Source: an uncultured Pelagibacteraceae bacterium
Lineage (GTDB): Bacteria; Pseudomonadota; Alphaproteobacteria; Pelagibacterales; Pelagibacteraceae
Assembly (NCBI GenBank): GCA_902596375.1
Contig: CACJTU010000001.1
Coordinates: forward strand, 97,923 to 161,922
Reading direction: 5' to 3'
Length of the DNA: 64,000 bases
Shown here piece after piece: positions 57,674-64,000 of this stretch. The notes below the pieces were generated by a model. The model did not search any database. It was given only the letters and a program-made list of their open reading frames with translations, and was not told the origin of the DNA. The translations under genes were made by a program, and so were the position numbers. How positions within the stretch are numbered: the first letter of the stretch is position 1; every line of letters begins with the position of its first letter.

Positions 57674-58312
57674 ATGGCGACAGAAAACTCAAAAGTTATA
57701 GACTTAAATGTCAAAAAGGAAGATAGAATTTTAGATTTTAGCGATTTTCAGAAACAAGAAGTTAAGTTTGATATAGAAAAGTTACAAGAAGCTTATCATC
57801 AAATAGTTAAGATTAAAAAATTTGAAGACGCGGGTGTTACGCACTTTGGTGCTATATCTCTAACTCAAATACCTGGAGATCCTGATTCAATAAAGGGTAA
57901 TAAGGCTCGAGGAATATATTGGACAAAACCTGATAAATCAGGAAAAGAAGTTGCAAGAGATGAAACTCTTGACGAGTCAGCCTATTCAGAATTTATAAAA
58001 GATTATGAAAACACATACTTTAAGGAAGTGTATGATGTTTTATCATCAAAGTATAAACTTGGAAGAATAAGAATTCTTTTAAAAGAACCAAGATCAACTT
58101 TAAGTTGGCATAGAGATCCCGAACCAAGATTACATATACCTATTATTACAAACCCTGGTTGTTTAATGGTAATTGATAATGTTGCAAAACATATGCCTGC
58201 TGATGGTTCGGTTTGGGTTACAAACAACACTAAATATCACAATGCATTTAATGGTGGAGAAGAGAATAGAATACATTTAGTTGCTTGTGTTTTAGATTAT
58301 AAATTTAGTTAA
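57674..58312 (+). CDS. Aspartyl/asparaginyl beta-hydroxylase-like 2-oxoglutarate/Fe(II) oxygenase
   Basis: The C-terminal half has the iron-binding HxD...H pattern of a jelly-roll 2-oxoglutarate oxygenase: H146 and D148 in LSWHRDPEPRLHIPI, H189 in NNTKYHNAFNGG, and R199 in EENRIHLV for 2-oxoglutarate. This layout resembles the aspartyl/asparaginyl hydroxylase family. The N-terminal 60 residues are not recognised. The 212 aa protein has no signal peptide. The substrate is unknown and could be a protein, a peptide or a small molecule. It has its own likely promoter and is followed by rpiB after one base. Confidence 0.75.
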   Translation: MATENSKVIDLNVKKEDRILDFSDFQKQEVKFDIEKLQEAYHQIVKIKKFEDAGVTHFGAISLTQIPGDPDSIKGNKARGIYWTKPDKSGKEVARDETLDESAYSEFIKDYENTYFKEVYDVLSSKYKLGRIRILLKEPRSTLSWHRDPEPRLHIPIITNPGCLMVIDNVAKHMPADGSVWVTNNTKYHNAFNGGEENRIHLVACVLDYKFS

Positions 58313-58313
58313 T

Positions 58314-58739
58314 TTGAAAAAAGTATTTATTTCATCAGATCATGCTGGATTTAAATTAAAAGAACTAATCAAAGATTACTTAGCAAATAAAAAAATAAAA
58401 TTTGAAGATCTTGGTCCTAAAGATGATAGCAGCGTTGATTATCCCGACTATGCTCATAAAGTTGCTAAAAAAGTTAAACTTAATAAGAGTCATGTTGGCA
58501 TTTTAGTGTGTGGATCTGGTACAGGCATGAATATTGCGGCAAATAAGCATAAAAATATTCGCGCAGCACAATGTTTTAATCTAAAATCAACGAAATTATC
58601 CAGATTGCATAACGATGCAAACATCATTACATTAGGGTCAAGGTTGATAACCAAAAAAAATGCTTTGAAATTTATAAGTGTTTTTTTAAATACAAAATTT
58701 GATGGTGGTAGACACTTGAGAAGAGTTAAAAAAATATAA
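58314..58739 (+). CDS. rpiB: Ribose 5-phosphate isomerase B
   Basis: RpiB interconverts ribose-5-phosphate and ribulose-5-phosphate in the pentose phosphate pathway. [16 protein letters not shown], the acidic [11 protein letters not shown] and the cysteine-bearing [17 protein letters not shown] are characteristic. Length 141 aa. Translation starts at TTG (58314), one base after the previous stop. rpiB-glyA-nrdR is a common alphaproteobacterial order. Confidence 0.94.
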   Translation: MKKVFISSDHAGFKLKELIKDYLANKKIKFEDLGPKDDSSVDYPDYAHKVAKKVKLNKSHVGILVCGSGTGMNIAANKHKNIRAAQCFNLKSTKLSRLHNDANIITLGSRLITKKNALKFISVFLNTKFDGGRHLRRVKKI

Positions 58740-58741
58740 TT

Positions 58742-60049
58742 ATGTCGAGCGAAAAAAGTTATTTAAACGATAGTTATAAAAGTTTTTTTGAGGATAGTTT
58801 ATCTGTAAAAGATCCAGAGCTTTATAAAGCTATTAAAGATGAATTAATCAGACAGCAACAACACATTGAGTTAATTGCGTCTGAAAATATAGTATCTCAA
58901 GCAGTATTAGAAGCACAAGGATCAGTTTTAACTAATAAATATGCAGAAGGTTATCCTGGTAAAAGATATTATAATGGTTGCGAGCATGTTGATGTGGCAG
59001 AAAACCTTGCCATTGAAAGATTAAAAAAATTATTTAATTGTAAATTTGCAAATGCTCAACCACATTCAGGCGCACAAGCCAATGGAGCAGTATTTTTAGC
59101 GCTGTTAAATCCAGGTGATACATTTATGGGTATGAGTTTAAATTCAGGTGGTCACATTACTCATGGTTTAAAAATATCAATGTCTGGTAAGTGGTTTAAC
59201 GCTATAGGTTATGATGTAGACAAAGAATCTGAGTTGATAGATTATGAAAATGTTGAAAAACTTGCATTAGAACATAAACCTAAACTAATCATTGCGGGTG
59301 GAAGTGCTTATTCTAGAGTAATCGATTTTAAAAGATTTAGAGAGATTGCAGATAAAGTTGGGGCATACTTAATGGTTGATATGGCTCATTTCTCTGGATT
59401 AGTTGCTGGTAAAGGATACCCTAATCCTTGTGATTATGCCCATGTGGTTACTTCAACAACTCATAAAGTTTTTAGAAGTGCAAGAGGAGGCATAATTCTA
59501 ACTAATCATGAAGAACTTGCTAAAAAATTTAATACAGCTGTTTTTCCTGGTTACCAAGGAGGACCTTTAATGCATATTATTGCTGCAAAAGCAGCTGGCT
59601 TTCTAGAAGCGCTACAACCAGAATTTCAAGATTATATTAAATCTGTTTTAGCAAACGCAAAAATGTTGGCAGAAACTTTAAAAAATAATGGATTCAAAAT
59701 TTATTCAGATGGAACAGATACACATTTGATGTTGGTTGATTTGAGACCCTACAATGTGAAAGGAAATCTTGCGGCAGAGAGTTTGTCTAGAGCAAACATT
59801 ACATGTAATAAAAATGGTATTCCATTTGATACAGAAAAACCCATGATTACATCTGGAATAAGATTGGGAACTCAAGCGGCCACAACTCGTGGATTTGGTT
59901 TAAATGAGTTTAAAACAGTAGGCGAACTAATAACAAAAACTCTAAAAGGTTTATCTGAAAATCCATCAGATAACAGCAAAATAGAAAACGAGGTAAAAAA
60001 TGAAGTTATTTCTTTAACTTCCTCATTTCCGATATATAAGAACCTTTAG
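58742..60049 (+). CDS. glyA: Serine hydroxymethyltransferase
   Basis: GlyA interconverts serine and glycine with transfer of a one-carbon unit to tetrahydrofolate. [38 protein letters not shown] and the PLP-binding K242 in [14 protein letters not shown] are present. The length of 435 aa is normal. It lies two bases after rpiB and three before nrdR. Together with the sox operon it handles glycine and methylene-THF, both central to SAR11 metabolism. No riboswitch-sized leader exists here. Confidence 0.99.
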   Translation: MSSEKSYLNDSYKSFFEDSLSVKDPELYKAIKDELIRQQQHIELIASENIVSQAVLEAQGSVLTNKYAEGYPGKRYYNGCEHVDVAENLAIERLKKLFNCKFANAQPHSGAQANGAVFLALLNPGDTFMGMSLNSGGHITHGLKISMSGKWFNAIGYDVDKESELIDYENVEKLALEHKPKLIIAGGSAYSRVIDFKRFREIADKVGAYLMVDMAHFSGLVAGKGYPNPCDYAHVVTSTTHKVFRSARGGIILTNHEELAKKFNTAVFPGYQGGPLMHIIAAKAAGFLEALQPEFQDYIKSVLANAKMLAETLKNNGFKIYSDGTDTHLMLVDLRPYNVKGNLAAESLSRANITCNKNGIPFDTEKPMITSGIRLGTQAATTRGFGLNEFKTVGELITKTLKGLSENPSDNSKIENEVKNEVISLTSSFPIYKNL

Positions 60050-60052
60050 TAA

Positions 60053-60511
60053 ATGATTTGTCCATGCGAAAAAAAAGGAGATACGTCTGTTGTAGACTCG
60101 CGTCCAACTGAAGATGGTACAGCAATAAGAAGAAGAAGATTGTGCATATGTGGTGAAAGATTTACTACATTTGAGAGAATTCAATTTAGAGAATTGATGG
60201 TTGTAAAAAAAAATGGAAGAAAATCATCATTTGATCGTGATAAATTATCTAAATCAATCTATATAGCTCTAAAAAAAAGACCAATAGATACGGCTACAAT
60301 AGAAAAATTCATCAGTAACATTTCAAGATCTCTTGAAGAACTAGGACAAGGAGAGATATCAACAAATACAATTGGGACAATGGTTATGGATGGATTAAAA
60401 GATTTAGACCCAGTTGGATACGTAAGATTTGCATCTGTATATAGAAACTTTAGAGAAGAAAAAGATTTCGTACAATTCGTGGACAAGCTTGATGTCTACA
60501 AAAAAAGATAA
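60053..60511 (+). CDS. nrdR: Transcriptional repressor NrdR (altered zinc ribbon)
   Basis: NrdR represses ribonucleotide reductase genes in response to ATP/dATP. The N-terminal zinc ribbon reads MICPCEKKGDT and RRRRLCICGERFTTFE: the cysteine pairs are C3-C5 and C31-C33 (CxC), where the family has CxxC twice. The ATP-cone domain (MVVKKNGRKSSFDRDKLSKS ... VGYVRFASVYRNF) is intact. The length of 152 aa is normal. It overlaps ribD by 20 bases. Whether zinc is still bound cannot be told from sequence. Confidence 0.95.
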   Translation: MICPCEKKGDTSVVDSRPTEDGTAIRRRRLCICGERFTTFERIQFRELMVVKKNGRKSSFDRDKLSKSIYIALKKRPIDTATIEKFISNISRSLEELGQGEISTNTIGTMVMDGLKDLDPVGYVRFASVYRNFREEKDFVQFVDKLDVYKKR

Positions 60512-61595
60512 ATTTTCATCAAAAGATAAATTTTATATGGAATTAGCCTTAGACTTGGCTAAATCTCGTCATGGACAGACGGGATCAAATCCCTCTGTAG
60601 GTTGTGTTATTGTTAAAAATGATAAAATTATTTCCATAGGACAAACCTCATTTAATGGAAGACCTCACGCTGAAGTTAATGCGATTAAAAATAGTTTTGA
60701 AGAATTAGAAGGCTCAAAAATGTATGTTACTTTAGAGCCATGTTGTCATCATGGTTTAACACCACCATGCACTGACATGATAATTAAATCAAAAATTTCA
60801 GAGGTTATATATGCTGTTACCGACATAGACAAAAGAGTAAGAAATAAAAGTTTTAAAATTTTAAAGTCAAAAAAAATAATTGTAAAAAAAGGTTTATTAA
60901 AAAGTAAAATTGAAAGTTTTTATTTACCTTATTTTTATAATAGAAAGAAAAAATTACCTTTCGTCACTGGTAAAATAGCTATTTCAAAAAATAATATTAT
61001 TTACAGCAAGAATCAGAAAAAGATTACAAATTCATATTCAGATCAGTTTACACATATGTTGAGATATCAAAATGATAGTTTGATGATTACTCAAAAAACG
61101 CTAAATAAAGATAATCCAAAATTAAATTGTCGTTTGAAGGGTTTTGAAAAATTTTCTCCAAAAAGAATTATTTTAGATAACAAGTTAAATTCTAAAATAA
61201 ATAGTTATATAATTAAAACTTCTAACAACAAAAATACTTTTATTTTTTATAATAAAGCTGACAAATCAAAAATTTCAAAATTTAAAAAAAGAGGAATTCA
61301 ACTAATTAAATCTCGGATTGATAGAAATAACAGATTTGACATTAAATTAATTTTGAAAAAATTACATAATTATGGATGCAGAAATTTGTTAATTGAAGGG
61401 GGAGATAAATTAACAAATTCACTAATTAAGAATAAAATATTTAATAAATTTTATTTATATAAAAGTCCAAAAAACCTTTCTAAAAACTACGAATATTTGA
61501 AATTTAGTAGTCAAAATATATTAAATCAAAAATATAAAACAAAAATTAATCTAAATCTCAATTTACGAAAAGACAGAATAACACTATATATTTAG
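60492..61595 (+). CDS. ribD: Bifunctional riboflavin deaminase/reductase RibD
   Basis: RibD catalyses the second and third steps of riboflavin synthesis. The N-terminal deaminase has the zinc motifs GRPHAEVNAI and TLEPCCHHGLTPPC. The C-terminal reductase half is lysine-rich and more divergent but keeps CRNLLIEGGDKLTNSLI. I use the ATG at 60492 (MSTKKDKFSSKDKF, 367 aa) in place of the long frame from 60429, which would lie mostly within nrdR. It opens ribD-ribE-ribBA-ribH-nusB. Confidence 0.95.
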   Translation: MSTKKDKFSSKDKFYMELALDLAKSRHGQTGSNPSVGCVIVKNDKIISIGQTSFNGRPHAEVNAIKNSFEELEGSKMYVTLEPCCHHGLTPPCTDMIIKSKISEVIYAVTDIDKRVRNKSFKILKSKKIIVKKGLLKSKIESFYLPYFYNRKKKLPFVTGKIAISKNNIIYSKNQKKITNSYSDQFTHMLRYQNDSLMITQKTLNKDNPKLNCRLKGFEKFSPKRIILDNKLNSKINSYIIKTSNNKNTFIFYNKADKSKISKFKKRGIQLIKSRIDRNNRFDIKLILKKLHNYGCRNLLIEGGDKLTNSLIKNKIFNKFYLYKSPKNLSKNYEYLKFSSQNILNQKYKTKINLNLNLRKDRITLYI

Positions 61596-61600
61596 AAAAA

Positions 61601-62194
61601 ATGTTTAACGGAATAATTTATAACCAAGGTACTATTACTAAAATTATTAAAAGACCAAAAGGTCTTAATATTTTTGTTAAAAGTAATACCAAAGTATCCA
61701 ATAAAGACATTGGTTTGTCTGTTGCCTGCGATGGTGTTTGTCTAACTTTAATTTCATATAAATCCAAAATTATGGAATTTTATCTTTCGAAAGAAACGAT
61801 AATTCGATCAAAATTCAAATTTTTAAAAATAAAAGATAAAATAAATTTAGAATTACCTTTAAAATATGGGACAAAAATTTCAGGACATATTTGTCAAGGT
61901 CATGTTGATACTGTTGGTAAAGTATTAAGTATTAAAAAAATAGATAAATCATTTCTTTTTGACTTTGATTTACCCAAAAAAGAAAGAAAACATTTAATAG
62001 AAAAAGCATCAATCTGTGTGAATGGTATTTCTCTTACAATTTCAAAAGTGACTAAAAAAGGTTTCCAAATTTGGATTATCCCTCACACCTACAAAGAAAC
62101 GAATTTATCAACTTTAAAAAAATCTAGTTTAGTCAACATAGAGATAGATATCTTGTCTAAATACGTTAGGAATTATTTTAATGGAAAAAAATAA
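61601..62194 (+). CDS. ribE: Riboflavin synthase alpha chain
   Basis: This enzyme dismutates two lumazine molecules into riboflavin. Two lumazine-binding repeats are visible, with VACDGVCLTLISY in the first and SICVNGISLTISKV in the second, and GHICQGHVDTVGKV between. The start MFNGIIYNQGTI matches the usual MFTGIIE. Length 197 aa. It follows ribD by five bases and overlaps ribBA by 14. Confidence 0.97.
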   Translation: MFNGIIYNQGTITKIIKRPKGLNIFVKSNTKVSNKDIGLSVACDGVCLTLISYKSKIMEFYLSKETIIRSKFKFLKIKDKINLELPLKYGTKISGHICQGHVDTVGKVLSIKKIDKSFLFDFDLPKKERKHLIEKASICVNGISLTISKVTKKGFQIWIIPHTYKETNLSTLKKSSLVNIEIDILSKYVRNYFNGKK

Positions 62195-63281
62195 TTTTGC
62201 GTCAATAGAGTCAATTATAAGCGTAGCTAAAAAAGGTGGTATGTTTATTTTAGTAGATGATGAAAAAAGAGAAAATGAAGGTGATTTAGTTATTTCAACA
62301 TCGGACTCAAATGCAAAGAACATTAACTTCATGGCAAAATACGGGCGAGGCTTAATTTGTTTAGCGCTTGATTCACTTCAAGCAAAAAGATTAAATTTAT
62401 CTTTAATGTCTCCAGTAAATCAATCTAGAAACAAGACAGCATTTACAATTTCTATTGAAGCAAAAAAGGGAATAACAACAGGTATATCTGCTAAAGATAG
62501 AGCGAAAACAATCAAAATTGCTTCAAAAAAAAATGTAAATAAAAATGAGATTGTTTCACCGGGTCACGTGTTTCCAATTATAGCCAAAGATGGTGGAGTG
62601 CTTGTTAGAGCAGGTCATACCGAAGCTTCAGTTGATATATCTAAATTAGCAAAAAAAAATAACTCTGCTGTAATTTGTGAAATTATGAATGAAGATGGAA
62701 CAATGGCTAAAGGTCAGGATTTATTCAATTTTGCAAAAAAACATAAATTGAAAATTGGAAAGATAGAAGATCTGATCGCATATAGACTAAAAAAAGAAAA
62801 ACTTATTAAACTTAAAAAGCAAAGCAAGATCGATGTAAAAAATCAAAAATACAATATTAGAATTTATGAGAACCTTTTAGATGGTTCAGAGCACTTCGCA
62901 TTAATAAAAGGTAAAATAAAAAAAGGTATTACTCCAAGAGTAAGAGTAATTTCATCTAATGTCGTCCAAAACTATCTAATTAATCAATCATTACCAAATT
63001 CATTTAGCAAGACCTTAAATTATTTTAGAAAATATCAAAATTGTGTTTTAGTATTTATCAAAGACTCAAATTTAAAATCAGTAACTCAAACTTTAAAAGA
63101 TTATAAAAACAAAAACTTTTATAAAAAGGGAAATGACAAGTTAATAAGAAATTATGGTATTGGAGCTCAAATTATTAAAGATTTAAAAATTAAAAATATG
63201 ATATTAATCACCAAATCACCAAAAAAAGTTATTGGTCTTGATGGTTATGGTATAAAGATTACAAAACAGGAATTAATTTGA
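62181..63281 (+). CDS. ribBA: 3,4-dihydroxy-2-butanone-4-phosphate synthase with degenerate GTP cyclohydrolase II-like domain
   Basis: The N-terminal domain (about 1-205) is an intact DHBP synthase: DDEKRENEGDLVISTSD with the acidic metal ligands, RAGHTEASVDISKLA, and CEIMNEDGTMA. The C-terminal domain (about 225-366) follows the RibA fold, but the zinc cysteines (C..C.C) and the catalytic region of GTP cyclohydrolase II are gone; the matching stretch reads GITPRVRVISSNVVQNYL. This matches the RibBX type described in proteobacteria, so GTP cyclohydrolase II would have to be encoded elsewhere. The ribH start overlaps by one base. Confidence 0.94.
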   Translation: MEKNNFASIESIISVAKKGGMFILVDDEKRENEGDLVISTSDSNAKNINFMAKYGRGLICLALDSLQAKRLNLSLMSPVNQSRNKTAFTISIEAKKGITTGISAKDRAKTIKIASKKNVNKNEIVSPGHVFPIIAKDGGVLVRAGHTEASVDISKLAKKNNSAVICEIMNEDGTMAKGQDLFNFAKKHKLKIGKIEDLIAYRLKKEKLIKLKKQSKIDVKNQKYNIRIYENLLDGSEHFALIKGKIKKGITPRVRVISSNVVQNYLINQSLPNSFSKTLNYFRKYQNCVLVFIKDSNLKSVTQTLKDYKNKNFYKKGNDKLIRNYGIGAQIIKDLKIKNMILITKSPKKVIGLDGYGIKITKQELI

Positions 63282-63670
63282 TGAAAAAAAAATATTTAAT
63301 TGTTGTAGCAGATTATTATAAAGATATTGCTAATGGCTTAATAAGCAGTGCTTTAAAAATAATTCCAAAAAAAAATATAATAAAAATTATTAAAGTACCT
63401 GGTGCTTTTGAAATTCCAGTTACAATCTCAAAAAATTTAAAAAAATATGATGGTTTTTTAGCTTTAGGATGTGTAATTAAAGGTCAAACCCCACACTTTG
63501 ATTTTATTTCTCAAGCTTCGACAGATGCCATAATGAAATTATCTATAGATAGTAAAAAACCAATTGGTAATGGAATAATTACCTGTCTTAATATGGCTCA
63601 AGCAAGAGCAAGAAAAAAAAAGGGTGCTGAAGCTGCAGAAGCTGTGATTTCAGTTTTGTCTCAAAAATGA
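63281..63670 (+). CDS. ribH: 6,7-dimethyl-8-ribityllumazine synthase
   Basis: RibH condenses the butanone phosphate from RibB with the pyrimidine from RibD to make lumazine. KVPGAFEIPVTISKNL, LGCVIKGQTPHFDFIS with the catalytic histidine, and NKKGAEAAE-like KKKGAEAAEAVIS are typical. At 129 aa it is short. I use the ATG at 63281 (TGATG overlap with ribBA) and not the TTG one codon upstream. It overlaps nusB by four bases. Confidence 0.96.
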   Translation: MKKKYLIVVADYYKDIANGLISSALKIIPKKNIIKIIKVPGAFEIPVTISKNLKKYDGFLALGCVIKGQTPHFDFISQASTDAIMKLSIDSKKPIGNGIITCLNMAQARARKKKGAEAAEAVISVLSQK

Positions 63671-64000
63671 GAACTCATTTTAATCCAAAAAATAACCCTA
63701 GAGTTATAATTATTCAGAAATTATATGGTAAATTTTATAATGAAGATGATGATTTAGATTTTCCAAAACACAGATTTAAAAAATTTATTAAAGATATTGT
63801 TTTAGGAACTATAGAAAGAAACGATCTTATTTTAGATGAATTAAATAATAAATTAGGTGATGAATTTATATTTGAAAAATTAGATAAAGTTTTTCAAACA
63901 ATTTTAAAAGCAGCAACTTATGAATTTATGTATAAGCCAAATTTATCAATTAATATAATTATTAAAGAATATTTAAATTCATCTAATTTTTTTCTTGAAG
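63667..64000 (+). CDS. nusB: Transcription antitermination factor NusB, N-terminal part (3' end outside window)
   Basis: The frame opens with ATG at 63667 (ATGA overlap with ribH) and runs off the window. About 111 residues are visible, including NPRVIIIQKLYGKFYNED near the start and ILKAATYEFMYKPNLSINII, which match the helical NusB fold. NusB binds S10 (rpsJ, also in this window) and boxA RNA in rRNA antitermination. ribH-nusB is a widely conserved pair. Confidence 0.93.
   Translation, partial: MRTHFNPKNNPRVIIIQKLYGKFYNEDDDLDFPKHRFKKFIKDIVLGTIERNDLILDELNNKLGDEFIFEKLDKVFQTILKAATYEFMYKPNLSINIIIKEYLNSSNFFLE

Noticed and set aside
1..64000. CRISPR arrays, insertion sequences, prophage or integrative elements
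   Set aside because: No regularly spaced repeats, transposase, integrase or phage genes are seen, and gene order is that of core alphaproteobacterial chromosome throughout.

Overview
The window is a low-GC (roughly 30 percent G+C by eye), very densely packed bacterial chromosome segment. Gene order, protein sequences, the complete soxBDAG sarcosine oxidase operon and the near absence of non-coding DNA point to a marine alphaproteobacterium of the SAR11 clade (Candidatus Pelagibacter or a close relative). This is recognition from sequence, not a database result. I count 76 protein genes (rpoB cut at the left edge, nusB cut at the right edge) and one tRNA. No gap between genes exceeds about 165 bp. 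I see no insertion sequence, prophage, CRISPR array or other mobile DNA.

Region 1 (1-22458) is the transcription and translation super-cluster on the + strand: rpoB-rpoC, then rpsL-rpsG-fusA, the S10 block (rpsJ to rpsQ), the spc block (rplN to secY-adk) and the alpha block (rpsM-rpsK-rpoA-rplQ). Fourteen junctions are a bare TAATG, where stop and start share one base. The largest gap in the window, 165 bp before rpsL, can fold into several stem-loops and looks like a leader RNA. Genes often found in such clusters but with no room here are tuf (after fusA), rpmD (between rpsE and rplO) and rpmJ.

Region 2 (22469-41760) holds rluC-type pseudouridine synthase, lipB, mgtE, panC, galU-ugd, ridA, a small secreted lysine-rich protein, topA, plsY, pyrC-pyrB-ruvX, gatCAB, an O-methyltransferase, trhO, a MATE transporter and a nuclease-like protein. 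It supplies cofactors (lipoate, pantothenate), pyrimidines, phospholipid precursor, DNA topology control and the amidotransferase that makes Gln-tRNA and/or Asn-tRNA.

Region 3 (41763-47013) is soxB-soxD-soxA-soxG, encoding heterotetrameric sarcosine oxidase, divergent from a tRNA-Ser(GCU). The enzyme converts sarcosine to glycine and passes the one-carbon unit to tetrahydrofolate. Further right, glyA links the same glycine and folate pools.

Region 4 (47014-64000) holds a lytic transglycosylase, dapA-smpB-folK, a compact rsh ((p)ppGpp enzyme), pyrE-pdxJ-acpS-lepB-rnc-recO, hemB, a 2-oxoglutarate oxygenase-like protein, rpiB-glyA-nrdR and the riboflavin operon ribD-ribE-ribBA-ribH leading into nusB. 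rpoZ, era and dprA are missing from positions they usually hold in alphaproteobacteria.

Overall this is ordinary core chromosome. I did not find a clearly new multi-gene system. The best leads are small: the structured rpsL leader, -10 elements placed for leaderless rsh and dapA messages, convergent genes whose stop codons touch or overlap (one inside a stem-loop), a PyrC without its metal HxH motif, an NrdR whose zinc pairs are CxC, a RibBA with a degenerate second domain, and a shortened Rsh.
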